Assembly (NCBI GenBank): GCA_019058245.1
Contig: JAHPZJ010000023.1
Span: forward strand, 1 to 64,000
Direction of reading: 5' to 3'
Length of the DNA stretch: 64,000 nucleotides
From: Promethearchaeota archaeon
GTDB taxonomy: Archaea > Asgardarchaeota > Lokiarchaeia > Sigyniarchaeales > SOKP01
The translations under genes and the position numbers were made by a program. Below the pieces are notes generated by a model. It saw only the letters and a program-made list of their open reading frames with translations. It searched no databases and was not told where the DNA came from. Positions within the stretch are counted from its first letter, which is position 1; the number at the start of each line of letters is the position of its first letter. Positions 9,080-17,181 of this stretch are shown in pieces.

Positions 9080-9841
9080 ATGATTAAGAAAAATGAAGAT
9101 AATTCTGGTATAAAAGATAAGAAAAGAGCTGTAATAAGTAGCTCTGGAGATTTAATAGAATTACAGGAACATGTTAGTGCTTCTGGCTCTACTAACATCT
9201 CAGGGGGAAAAATTGATAAATCTATTCGAATCTCAGGCTCAGGAATAATTAATGGAGATTTAGAATGTAATGGTCTGACTTCAAACGGAATAATAAAAGG
9301 ATCTGGGAATTTAACTGTACATGGGGATGTTAGTAGTTCGGGTTCATTTAATATTGCTGGATTTCTTACTGGAGAGGAAGATGTTGATTTTTCAGGTTCA
9401 ACAGAGATAGGAAATTTGATAAATATTCAAGGATCTTTAGTAGTATCGGGAAGTTTTAAAGCAGGACATTTTGTCCGAGGAGATAAAGGAATTTCTCTTT
9501 CTGGTTCTTCAGAAATAAATGGGAATTTATCTTCTGAGAAAAAAATTACGATCGATGGAACCACTTATATTGAAGGGAATGTTGTAGCAGAGGATGTCCT
9601 TTTTGGAGTTTCAAGAGAAAAGATAAAAAAACAACATTATAGAATCCAAGGGAGTATACTGGCTAAGAATAATGTAGATATTATCCGATCCCATATAGAA
9701 GGAGATATTAAAGGTAAAGAAGTAGCAATCGGTCAAGGATCTGAAATTCTAGGTAACATTTATTATGTAGATAATATTGAAATCGATAAAAAAGCAAAAT
9801 TGGCTAATGAGCCAACTCAAATCGATTTAGGGGAATTATAG
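9080..9841 (+). CDS. Bactofilin-like polymer-forming protein
   Basis: The 253-residue protein is built of short beta-helix repeats with alternating small residues: HVSASGSTNISGG, IRISGSGIINGDLEC, SGNLTVHGDVSSSGSFNIAG, VDFSGSTEIG, SLVVSGSFKAG, ISLSGSSEINGNLSSEKKITIDGT. The recurrent (S/G)GS-x-x-I-x-G pattern is that of bactofilins/polymer-forming cytoskeletal proteins (DUF583). Its last third (ILAKNNVDIIRSHIEGDIKGKEVAIGQGSEILGNIYYVDNIEI) continues the beta helix. No signal peptide or membrane segment, so a cytoplasmic or membrane-associated scaffold is likely. Exact role in this archaeon is unknown. Confidence 0.8.
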   Translation: MIKKNEDNSGIKDKKRAVISSSGDLIELQEHVSASGSTNISGGKIDKSIRISGSGIINGDLECNGLTSNGIIKGSGNLTVHGDVSSSGSFNIAGFLTGEEDVDFSGSTEIGNLINIQGSLVVSGSFKAGHFVRGDKGISLSGSSEINGNLSSEKKITIDGTTYIEGNVVAEDVLFGVSREKIKKQHYRIQGSILAKNNVDIIRSHIEGDIKGKEVAIGQGSEILGNIYYVDNIEIDKKAKLANEPTQIDLGEL

Positions 9842-9867
9842 TTAAAAGTTATTTTAAGAAAATAAGT

Positions 9868-10173
9868 TTACATTAATTCAATTTCTACTAGTACTGATTC
9901 AGGAATCTGAATTTTCATAATAAGATGCATACTTCTTTCATTAGCAATAATCTCAAAAAGACGCTTATGGATCCGCATTTCAAACTTAGCCCAAGTACTA
10001 GTACCTTGGCCACTAGGAGCCTTTAAAACTGGGACACGTAATCTTTTTGTTGGGAGAGGTATAGGACCATTCTTTCGAATCCCTTGAGAACTACATACCG
10101 CTTGCACTTGCTCGCATACTGATTGTAATGCATTTAATTGAGTAGATGACAATCGTATGCGCGCTTTTTGTAT
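9868..10173 (-). CDS. rps10: 30S ribosomal protein S10 (uS10), probable AUA start
   Basis: Archaeal uS10: QKARIRLSSTQ at the N-terminus, GPIPLPTKRLRVPVLKAP, GTSTWAKFEMRIHKRLFEI and a C-terminal beta strand VLVEIEL. The TTG at 10152 would drop KARIR, which is conserved in the family. In frame upstream the only codons before a TAA stop are AAC ATA CAA AAA; archaeal homologues begin MQKARI, so ATA at 10173-10171 fits exactly, giving 101 aa (family about 102). GGTGAG lies six bases ahead as Shine-Dalgarno. A one-base loss in the T5 run 10165-10169 after a GTG at 10184 is the alternative. In many archaea S10 follows the EF-1A gene; here it is separate. Confidence 0.88.
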   Translation of the reverse strand: MQKARIRLSSTQLNALQSVCEQVQAVCSSQGIRKNGPIPLPTKRLRVPVLKAPSGQGTSTWAKFEMRIHKRLFEIIANERSMHLIMKIQIPESVLVEIELM

Positions 10174-10439
10174 GTTTTACTCACCACGAAAATTTATTTA
10201 AAATCACGTTTGCTGTATTATCGAAATTATTCCTATTAAATAAATTTTTTTATCGAATTATAAGTGAGAATCTATTTTTAATGATTTCTATTTGTTTGAT
10301 AAAAAAGGATAAACGCACGCTCATTTTTTGTTCATAAATTAGTTTGTATTTCATAGATTTCCATAAAATTTAAAATTGAAATTTTCAATATAATAAGTGG
10401 CATTTATTCAATAAGAAAAATAAGAATAATTAAAAAATC

Positions 10440-10802
10440 ATGAAAGAGGACCCTTTTAAGTCCAGTAACGATGATTTTACATTTAGAAAAAAAAACCTAA
10501 GAAAAAAATATGCTATAATTATAGTAAGCTTCATAGTTATAATTTCAGTTGTGAGTATTCCAGTCGTCATTTATGCATATAATGCAATAAAGATGATATT
10601 TAATTACAATCCAGAACTGCCTTGTGAGGATTTACCAGATATAAAAATCGTTAGACAAGTTGTTGAAGATCACCAGGATGTTATACAGGAAATTAAAAAT
10701 TTAAATCCTGACAATATTTGGGTTTCAATTAATGAAAGATGTAATGGAAAAGGGGAATTATTTATTTATTATGATACAGTCTCTAATAAAGAAAAAATAT
10801 AG
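10440..10802 (+). CDS. Single-pass membrane protein, hypothetical
   Basis: 120 residues: a charged, lysine-rich N-terminus (to about residue 25), one strong transmembrane segment (AIIIVSFIVIISVVSIPVVIYAY, broken here for length) and a soluble tail of about 70 residues with two cysteines (LPCEDLP, NERCNG) that could form a disulfide outside the cell. No family recognised. Seventy-four bases ahead of another membrane protein on the same strand. Confidence 0.5.
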   Translation: MKEDPFKSSNDDFTFRKKNLRKKYAIIIVSFIVIISVVSIPVVIYAYNAIKMIFNYNPELPCEDLPDIKIVRQVVEDHQDVIQEIKNLNPDNIWVSINERCNGKGELFIYYDTVSNKEKI

Positions 10803-10876
10803 AGATTATAGGTTCTGATATGTTTTTTGGCGTACCTTATAGATTATTTAACGTGTGATGTATCATTATAAAATTA

Positions 10877-11263
10877 GTGAAAATAGGTTTAAGCTTAAGT
10901 ATGATTGGTGGTACTCTATTCTTTATCTTAATATATATTTTTTTTAAACATTATTATTCCATGTGGCAATTACAAGAAGAATTATTAATTTTGTTTCTCT
11001 TTTTTCTCTTCATTAATGTGGGTGCTATAACGGGTGCATTTTTAGGATTTTTTGATAAAAGAATCGGTATTTATTTATGTTTTATTGCAGGAATCATATA
11101 TCCACTATTATGTTTCTATTATTTTTTATTAAGTCCATCTACTTTTTTTATAGGTTTTTTTGAATCTTTAATTGAATCATTTTACATTTCTATCCCAATG
11201 CTACTATTATTCACTGGTGGTTCTATTAGTTTTATAAAAATGCAATTAGAATTAAAAAAATAA
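10877..11263 (+). CDS. Four-helix membrane protein, hypothetical
   Basis: 128 residues, almost entirely hydrophobic, with four predicted membrane segments (roughly residues 4-22, 33-55, 64-86, 96-120). GTG start at 10877. GAITGAFLGFF in the second segment shows small-residue packing. No known family. It converges with the radical SAM gene, with only seven bases between stop codons. Confidence 0.5.
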   Translation: MKIGLSLSMIGGTLFFILIYIFFKHYYSMWQLQEELLILFLFFLFINVGAITGAFLGFFDKRIGIYLCFIAGIIYPLLCFYYFLLSPSTFFIGFFESLIESFYISIPMLLLFTGGSISFIKMQLELKK

Positions 11264-11270
11264 TTTAGCA

Positions 11271-12413
11271 TTAAATGAATCCTAATAAGAATTTATTACC
11301 TAAATTCACATATTTTAAAGATTTTTTAGCTGCATCCAAACATTTTAAAGCCTGTTTACGAGTTGTAATTCCTAAATCTCGCATTTGATAATCCCCATGA
11401 AATATTAACAAACTATAAGGAATTTCTTTGTTAATAGAACTAATAAAGTTTGCAATTTGTTCCACTTCCTTATGATTTGTATAGTCTGGAACCATTAATG
11501 TACACGCACTCATCTCAGGTAAGTTTTTTCTTGTTCCAAAGTATTTTTCAGCTAAAAATTTAAAGTTATCGAGAGTTCTTTTGTTACTTACACCACATAG
11601 AGCTAAATTTAATTTTTCATTAAATGTTTTTAAATCAAACTTAATATTTCCTCCAGTTTTAATTGCAATTTGCATACACTTTTCAACCAAATCCTTATTT
11701 CCGGAACCATTCCATTCCCAACATATCCTCATTATCCTTTTTTCTCCCAATTTTCCAATTTTTTCAAGAATTTTATTTGCAAGATTTATTGAAAAAGGTA
11801 ATTGAGCTTCTGGGGTACCTCCAAAATAACATAAACAAGTAATCTTCTCATTTTTAACTATTTGATTTGCTAATGTGTGAACATCAAATAAATACCTCTT
11901 TGTAAACAATTTATGAGAGGCATTTTGACAAAAGAGACAGTCAAAAGTACAACCATATAAAAATGCAGCATAACTATATGTACCAAATTCAGGACCCTCA
12001 AAATTTGAATATTCTGGATAACCCGCTGAAGTTCCAGCAGGACAAAACCAACTATTACAACAATTTGTAGGATTAGCATCTATATACCCATGAATGTAAC
12101 CCTCTGATTTAGACGGATAAGGTAATTGACCTGAATTTTTAAGTTGAATATTTCTTAAACCACAATAACTAACATCATTTTCTGATAAAGCGCATTCATT
12201 AATACATAATTTACATTTCAATATGATATTAGGTTTTTCTGCTTTAGGTGGTTTTTCTGGCAAATTGACCAGTTGACGAACTTGTTTGTGGACGTTTAGA
12301 ATATGTGGTTTAATTTTATTCTCCCAATCTTCTTCTAAAATACATTTTCTACATACTTCTAAAATGTTAGAAACTACTCTATCAGTTTTGCCACAAAACT
12401 TACACGTTCCCAT
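11271..12413 (-). CDS. Radical SAM protein (PflA-like, with N-terminal zinc ribbons)
   Basis: A 380-residue radical SAM enzyme. The N-terminus carries CKFCGK...CRKC and CKLCINECAL...YCGLR cysteine sets, probably zinc or extra Fe-S sites. The catalytic cluster motif is YGCTFDCLFCQN (CxxxCxxC). Downstream CYFGGTPEAQLPF is the glycine-rich SAM-binding segment, followed by KFDLKTFNEKLNLALCGVS and LMVPDYTNHKEVEQIANFI, as in pyruvate formate-lyase activating enzyme-like proteins. The target is unknown. The methyltransferase gene lies two bases upstream, so the two are likely one operon. Confidence 0.85.
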   Translation of the reverse strand: MGTCKFCGKTDRVVSNILEVCRKCILEEDWENKIKPHILNVHKQVRQLVNLPEKPPKAEKPNIILKCKLCINECALSENDVSYCGLRNIQLKNSGQLPYPSKSEGYIHGYIDANPTNCCNSWFCPAGTSAGYPEYSNFEGPEFGTYSYAAFLYGCTFDCLFCQNASHKLFTKRYLFDVHTLANQIVKNEKITCLCYFGGTPEAQLPFSINLANKILEKIGKLGEKRIMRICWEWNGSGNKDLVEKCMQIAIKTGGNIKFDLKTFNEKLNLALCGVSNKRTLDNFKFLAEKYFGTRKNLPEMSACTLMVPDYTNHKEVEQIANFISSINKEIPYSLLIFHGDYQMRDLGITTRKQALKCLDAAKKSLKYVNLGNKFLLGFI

Positions 12414-12415
12414 TT

Positions 12416-13075
12416 TTACATCTTCTTCTTTAATAATAAAAAAGTTTGACCAGATTTTTGGTTTGGATTACTTTTTACCATATATCCTTCAAAATTATTA
12501 TTAATAAATGAATTATTAAACATTTTCAATTCGCTCTCATTTTGAGGATAAAATTCAATTACAATTCTTCCATTCTTCTTTAGTATTTTATGTAAATACT
12601 GTGCTGTGTCATTAAGGAGTTTAACTTTCTCCCCATATTTTTCTAATCCATAAGTTATAAAATTGTATGATGATATTGAGATAATAAAATCGATTTTATT
12701 CATTTTAAAAGGTAAATGGTTAGTATCTGCTAAAATAAATTCCAAATCATTATAACTTTTTATAAGTTTTTTTTTTTCTCTTGCCTTTAATAGCATATCA
12801 TTTAAAATATCAATTCCAATAACTCGAAAACCATTTTGAATTAAAATTTCCGATGAAAATCCTGTTCCACAGCCTAAATCCAAAATTAAAGGTGAATCTT
12901 CTGTCATTATCTCATCCTTGTTATCACCTTCTAATCTTCTATCATAAAGATATTCAATACTCTGAAGAGTAGTTTTGTTTTGGTTACGTTTCATCCATTT
13001 TGAATTATTATACTCTTCTGCCTTTTCATGTAAGTAATCCTCAGGGAATTTTGGGAGTCGATTTTTTCTTACCAT
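12416..13075 (-). CDS. Class I SAM-dependent methyltransferase
   Basis: 219 residues with the Rossmann methyltransferase motifs: LILDLGCGTGFSSEIL (motif I), VIGIDILNDMLLKAREK (motif II acidic loop), LEFILADTNHLPFKMNKIDFIIS (motif III/IV) and KKNGRIVIEFYP (post-motif). The N-terminal KFPEDYLHEKAEEYNNSKWMKRNQ helix resembles small-molecule methyltransferases. Substrate unknown. It is the leading gene of the pair with the radical SAM protein. Confidence 0.85.
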   Translation of the reverse strand: MVRKNRLPKFPEDYLHEKAEEYNNSKWMKRNQNKTTLQSIEYLYDRRLEGDNKDEIMTEDSPLILDLGCGTGFSSEILIQNGFRVIGIDILNDMLLKAREKKKLIKSYNDLEFILADTNHLPFKMNKIDFIISISSYNFITYGLEKYGEKVKLLNDTAQYLHKILKKNGRIVIEFYPQNESELKMFNNSFINNNFEGYMVKSNPNQKSGQTFLLLKKKM

Positions 13076-13215
13076 TTCTATAAAATGTTTTTCTATTCGT
13101 GATCACAAATGTCAAAAATAAGCTGATTTATATAAATAACTAAATTCAATTATATATAGAGGTTTTTATATATTCCATATAAAGACAGATAATTATTGTA
13201 AGGATTTGTACAAAA

Positions 13216-13627
13216 ATGTCATACAGGATATTAGTAGTTGATGATGAACCAGAAAAGTGAAGAACTCCTTCAACTTTGATTAGACATTGTCAACTTAACT
13301 GAAAAATTCTTAAAATTAGGGGGTTTTGAGATACTTACAAGTAATAATGCCAAGGAGGCTATGAAAATCATAGAAGAAAACTATGATAATATTGATTTAA
13401 TCTTATTAGACATAATGATGCCTGGACGATCAGGTTATAGTGTTCTTGAAGAAGTTAAGAATAATGAAAAATTTAAAGATATTCTTGTCGTTTTATTTAC
13501 TGTGAAAAGTTTTAATGAGGATGTTCAAAAAGGGAAGAAATTAGGTGCTGATGCATATATCACTAAACCATTCTCAGGTAAGGAACTCCTAGAAAGATTA
13601 AAAGAAATATTAAATATAAAGAATTAA
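13216..13627 (+). CDS. Single-domain response regulator, interrupted by a 31-nt BHB intron
   Basis: Read straight, the frame hits TGA after MSYRILVVDDEPEK, and the rest of the receiver lies one frame over. Removing 13253-13283 joins CCAG to ACATT and gives an uninterrupted 126-residue CheY-like receiver: RILVVDDEPDIVNLTEKF, acidic pair D9-D10, phosphoacceptor D55 in LILLDIMMPG, the T in VVLFTVKS and the K in ITKPF. DDEPDIV is the most common form of this motif in the family. No output domain, so it probably acts through a partner protein. No kinase gene in the window. Confidence 0.88.
13253..13283 (+). other. BHB mini-intron (31 nt) in the response regulator gene
   Basis: The fold is the canonical archaeal splicing motif. 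Exon helix: AGTTGATGATG (13236-13246) pairs over all 11 positions with CATTGTCAACT (13285-13295), two being G-U. Central helix: AACC (13247-13250) with GATT (13278-13281), three of four pairs. Each bulge is the three bases AGA (13251-13253 and 13282-13284). Intron stem AAAGTGAAG/CTTCAACTTT with one bulged A and a five-base loop. Cutting each bulge after its second base (AG^A) gives precisely the in-frame product. Known enzyme for such cuts: the archaeal splicing endonuclease EndA. Confidence 0.85.
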
Positions 13628-13795
13628 AAAATTAAACACAGTATTAGTATTACATTAATTTTATTATCTTTTTATCAATATTAATTTATAATTTTAATTT
13701 AGATTTATTACTTATCTAAAAAAATATTAAATACTATTATATATAAGATTGAAATATTACCTTTTTTAATAAAAAATCGTGATTAAAATTGGTTT

Positions 13796-14476
13796 ATGAA
13801 GCAGAAAGTGATAAAATCCCCTTTTTTAAACAAACAATATTTTTCTGTAATTATATTAATTGCAAATATTGTTGTATTTATCTGGCAGATGTTAGATCCA
13901 ACAGGTAAGATGCATATTGAGTATGCTTTTGTTCCTTCTGAATTCTTTAAAGGTCAAAAATTATGGACCCTCTTTACCTCAATGTTCATGCATGGTGATA
14001 TTGTACATATATTTATGAATATGTGGTTTTTTTTTGTAATAACTGATAATTGCGAGCATGCAATGGGACATTGGTTATATCTAGTTACTTATTTTCTTTC
14101 CGGACTATTTGGGAGTTTACTTCATGCATTGAGTACATTAATTATTCCCGTTTGGGGACCTATTTTGGCGAAAATTCCTTCTTTAGGTGCTTCTGGAGCT
14201 ATATTCGGTTTAATGGCGGTATATGTTATACTTTATTCAGGCAATAAATTTTACATTCCTGGAACAACAGGTATGCGAAAAGTAAGTGCAGGTTATTTTA
14301 TAATAACATACTTTATTGCAGAATTAACTTATGCGATATATTCAATAATGGATCCGTTTAGTATAGGTCAAACGGCTCATTTTGCTCATGTTGGTGGATT
14401 CATAGCTGGAGCTATAATAGCGAGTATATTTAAAGCTGTAAAAGGATCATCATATAAAAAGAAACCAAAAGAATAA
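13796..14476 (+). CDS. Rhomboid family intramembrane serine protease
   Basis: 226 residues with about six membrane segments. Catalytic serine S133 sits in SLGASGAIFG (GxSx), and the partner histidine H198 in TAHFAHVGGFIAG. The HGDIVHIFMNMWFFF segment (residues 66-80) is the conserved loop/TM2 with the H-x-x-x-N oxyanion elements. The L1 tryptophan-arginine motif is replaced by LWTLFTSMFMH. Cuts transmembrane substrates; targets unknown. A T-run follows the stop codon. Confidence 0.92.
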   Translation: MKQKVIKSPFLNKQYFSVIILIANIVVFIWQMLDPTGKMHIEYAFVPSEFFKGQKLWTLFTSMFMHGDIVHIFMNMWFFFVITDNCEHAMGHWLYLVTYFLSGLFGSLLHALSTLIIPVWGPILAKIPSLGASGAIFGLMAVYVILYSGNKFYIPGTTGMRKVSAGYFIITYFIAELTYAIYSIMDPFSIGQTAHFAHVGGFIAGAIIASIFKAVKGSSYKKKPKE

Positions 14477-14490
14477 TTTCGTTTTCTATA

Positions 14491-14505
14491 TTTTCTTTTT
14501 TTTTT
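14491..14505 (+). terminator. T-run terminator after the rhomboid gene
   Basis: An oligo-T tract with one interrupting C, 15 bases after the stop codon, is the usual archaeal termination signal. Confidence 0.4.
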
Positions 14506-14596
14506 CATAAAGTTATTTGAATAATGGGAAATTTAGAAATTTATTATTATTAACACTAATTTTATATCCAAATAGTTCGAAATTTCCACGTATAAT

Positions 14597-15208
14597 ATGA
14601 TTACTAAAATATCATTGATTTTTTTTTGGATGGTTATGATTATCGTTTTAATACATATATTCTATAGAAAATTATCATATAAAATTGAAAGAGCAGTTAA
14701 TTTTCCTGAAATTCCTCATTGGATTTATCCATTAATAATAATTTGTATTTTTGGATATATCTATATATGCTTTTTGACAATAACTTATATTTTTAATCCT
14801 ATTTTTGCATTTAATCTTTTCTTACCAATTACAATGCTAAATATAGACCTTTTAAAAGTAATAGGAGATATTTTTGTTATAATTGGGACTATTATATTTT
14901 TAATAGCATATTTTAATCTAAATTTATTAGCAGATTTAGCAGATAAATCCAACTTATCTAAATTAAAATCAACAGGAATATATGCGATATCAAGAAATCC
15001 TATTTATCTCGGATTGCATATTATAACAATCGGATTTAGTTTAATAATTCCAACATGGATAACATTCATATGTATTATCATATTCATTATTAATTTTCAT
15101 TATAGGATTAAGTTAGAAGAAAAAGAATTAGAGGAAATATTTGGAAAGGCTTATATTGATTATCGAAGAAAAGTTTTGAGATATATTGGTCGAAGGATTA
15201 GAAGTTAA
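14597..15208 (+). CDS. Isoprenylcysteine carboxyl methyltransferase-like / PEMT-like membrane methyltransferase
   Basis: 203 residues, five or six membrane segments. The C-terminal third carries the family signature: STGIYAISRNPIYLGLHI (RNP(I/M)Y), then HYRIKLEEKELEEIFGKAYIDYRRK, where the E-E-x-x-L...G-x-x-Y-x-x-Y pattern binds S-adenosylmethionine in ICMT, PEMT and NnrU-like enzymes. Substrate could be a lipid or an isoprenyl-cysteine; sequence does not tell. Faces the sugar dehydrogenase on the same strand but with a 180-base gap. Confidence 0.8.
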   Translation: MITKISLIFFWMVMIIVLIHIFYRKLSYKIERAVNFPEIPHWIYPLIIICIFGYIYICFLTITYIFNPIFAFNLFLPITMLNIDLLKVIGDIFVIIGTIIFLIAYFNLNLLADLADKSNLSKLKSTGIYAISRNPIYLGLHIITIGFSLIIPTWITFICIIIFIINFHYRIKLEEKELEEIFGKAYIDYRRKVLRYIGRRIRS

Positions 15209-15390
15209 ATTTTAATTTTAGCTTAAGATTAAAGGCTCGAAAGGATATAAACTATATTTAACTTGAATAAAAACTTTCTTTTTTCGCTTTTACTTCATAA
15301 AAAATACTATTTTATAATAAACTTTTTTTGATAATAAATTATATCAATAATGATTTATTTAGGAATTTAATAATTGTTAGAAAGAGAACT

Positions 15391-16785
15391 ATGAGTATGA
15401 CTCAGATCGTTGTCATAGGAATGGGCTATAAGTTCTGAGACTTCCTCAGTATTGGTTAAGTTGGTATTCCCATGGCAGCATTACTTGCTGATGTTGATGA
15501 TTTTAATGTCACCGGAATTCAGCGAAGATCACAAAGATCAGGGTGGAAAATCGATTGGCTCAATCAAGGAAAGAATCCTTTTGAAGGAGATGAACCAGGT
15601 TTAGATGAGTTAATTTCAAGAGTTGTTAAAAATGGGAAATTTAAAGTAACTGATAAGTATAATCTTGTAAATAAAGCAGATTATATTTTAATCGATGTGC
15701 AAACCCCTGTTGATGAAAATAAAATACCTAGGTATGAATCATTAATTGAAGTTTCTCGTAAAATCTCAAAACACTTAAAAAAAGGAGTAACAATCATTAT
15801 TGAATCCACAGTAGCTCCAGGTACTACTAATAATATAGTACAAACAATGTTAGAAGAAGGTAGTGGACTTAAAAGAGGTCAAGATTTTTATCTCGTATTT
15901 TCTTTTGAACGAGTTATGCCAGGAAAATTATTGGAATATATCACTGATTTTCCTAGAGTTATTGGAGGTGGTTGTAAGGAGGCAAATGAACGAGCAAAAT
16001 TCTTATATGGAAAGGTTGTTAAGAAAGAGCTTCAAGTTACAGATACTCTTACTGCAGAACTTACCAAATGTATTGAAAATTCATATAGAGATGTTAATAT
16101 AGCATTTGCTAATGAAATGGCTTTACTATGTGAAGATTTCGACAGAAATATATACGACATTGTTGAGTTTATAAATCACAGACATGATAGGATGATGCAT
16201 TATCCCGGTAGTGGAGTAGGAGGCCATTGTCTCACAAAGGATCCCTGGTTATTATTATACGGTTATGATAAATATACAGAAAAGAAAAACAAAGAGAAAA
16301 TAAAGCTTATACCAAACTCTAGAAATTTAAATGACTATATGCCCAATCATATGGTTGAATTGATGGAGGATATATTTAGAGAAGCTCATAAATTAGTAGA
16401 TAATATAAAAATTGTTCTTTTGGGAGTTTCTTATAAAGCAGATACTGATGATACACGAAATACTCCTACAGAAAATATTGTGAAAGTATTACAAGGACGA
16501 TATCACTCTCATAATATTATCTATATTGCTCATGACCCATATGTTAATGAGAGGGATTATAGGCTTACAGAACTTACGGATGACTTTAATGAAGCTGTTG
16601 ATAATGCTGATGTTCTTATCTTTGCAACAAATCATAGTGAATATTACAATATTGATTTAGATGATTTAAAAAAAAGAGTGAGGACACCTATTATCATTGA
16701 TGGTAGAAATATCTTTAACAAAAAATTACTACTAGAAAAAGGTTTTATTTATCGAAAAGTTGGAGAAGGTCCTGGAGTACTATAA
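15391..16785 (+). CDS. Nucleotide-sugar 6-dehydrogenase (UDP-Glc/UDP-ManNAc dehydrogenase family), interrupted by a 30-nt BHB intron
   Basis: After removing 15430-15459 the frame is continuous and encodes 454 residues. The junction then reads VVIGMGYVGIPMAALLA, the Rossmann NAD-binding GxGYVG motif; unspliced it contains TGA and TAA. Other landmarks: IDVQTPVDENKIP, TIIIESTVAPGTT, the FSFERVMPG segment, TAELTKCIENSYRDVNIAFANE, catalytic cysteine in GSGVGGHCLTKDPWLL, and LLGVSYKADTDDTRNTP in the UDP-binding domain. Oxidises a UDP-sugar to a uronate, feeding glycan or S-layer/N-glycan synthesis. The FERVMPG form resembles the UDP-ManNAc/GlcNAc dehydrogenase side of the family. No glycosyltransferase neighbours. 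Confidence 0.9.
15430..15459 (+). other. BHB mini-intron (30 nt) in the sugar dehydrogenase gene
   Basis: Central helix GGCT (15424-15427) pairs with GGTT (15454-15457) at all four positions, three being G-U. Three-base bulges follow on opposite strands: ATA (15428-15430) and AAG (15458-15460). Intron stem AGTTCTGAG (15431-15439) pairs with CTCAGTATT (15445-15453) with one U-U mismatch and a five-base loop. Cutting each bulge after base two joins TAT to GTT, restoring GYVG. The exon-side helix is weak: only GGAAT (15418-15422) with ATTCC (15466-15470) beyond an internal loop, so this is a relaxed BHB. Confidence 0.8.
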
Positions 16786-16817
16786 AAAAATTTAAAAAAA
16801 AATTTTGTTCTTATCTC

Positions 16818-16836
16818 TGAGTTCTTGCAGAACTCA
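16818..16836 (-). promoter_or_regulatory. Hairpin after the first TGA-containing small gene (candidate SECIS or terminator)
   Basis: On the minus strand TGAGTTC and GAACTCA form seven pairs around the loop TGCAA, 24 bases after the stop codon of the 16861-17016 gene. It aligns with the hairpin at 17182-17199 (shared UGARUUCYGCAA). It also lies after the sugar dehydrogenase stop on the plus strand, so a bidirectional terminator is possible. Confidence 0.4.
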
Positions 16837-16860
16837 AAATTAAATCCTAACATTTTTGAC

Positions 16861-17016
16861 TTAATTCTTTGAGATTTCTTTATCACTTTCGATTTTTTCA
16901 TTGCGTAGTTTTTGTAGTTTTTGAATTCTTTTATACCACATCTTAATCATATCTCAACTTGTACTGTAACACTCATCATCAAATCCAATATCTAAATAGT
17001 CAATTTCATCTTTCAT
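16861..17016 (-). CDS. Small candidate selenoprotein with in-frame TGA (copy 1)
   Basis: ATG at 17016, TAA at 16863-16861, 51 residues if TGA at 16956-16954 is read through. Before the TGA: an acidic stretch (DYLDIGFDDE) then CYSTS; after it DMIKMWYKRIQKLQKLRNE, a basic amphipathic helix. The neighbouring gene at 17228-17401 has the same plan with TGA at the corresponding place, which argues against a chance stop. Selenocysteine decoding is known in Lokiarchaeota; here it is inferred from the pair and their shared 3' hairpin. Alternatives are a pseudogene pair or TGA read as tryptophan. Confidence 0.4.
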
Positions 17017-17181
17017 GATTTTTTAACCTTCTACTTTCTGATTTTTATGGATTAAACTAAAAATAAAAGAGTAGTGATTATAAATAATTAAAATTCAATT
17101 ATATAAACTAATTTTCTATAAAACTTTTAAGACTTTTATTTATTCTCAATAAAAAATAATAAGTCATAATGTTACGTTCTC

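Noticed and set aside
10146-10337. 63-residue frame on the plus strand over the S10 start
   Set aside because: Overlaps the S10 5' end and leader and is low-complexity; a chance frame.
13253-13283. Ribosomal bypassing (T4 gene 60 type) or frameshift plus TGA readthrough as explanation of the insertion
   Set aside because: No matching take-off and landing codons are present, and the BHB fold with both cut sites at the product junction explains the data better.
15430-15459. TGA in this block read as selenocysteine
   Set aside because: A TAA follows in the same 30 bases, and the block interrupts the NAD-binding turn.
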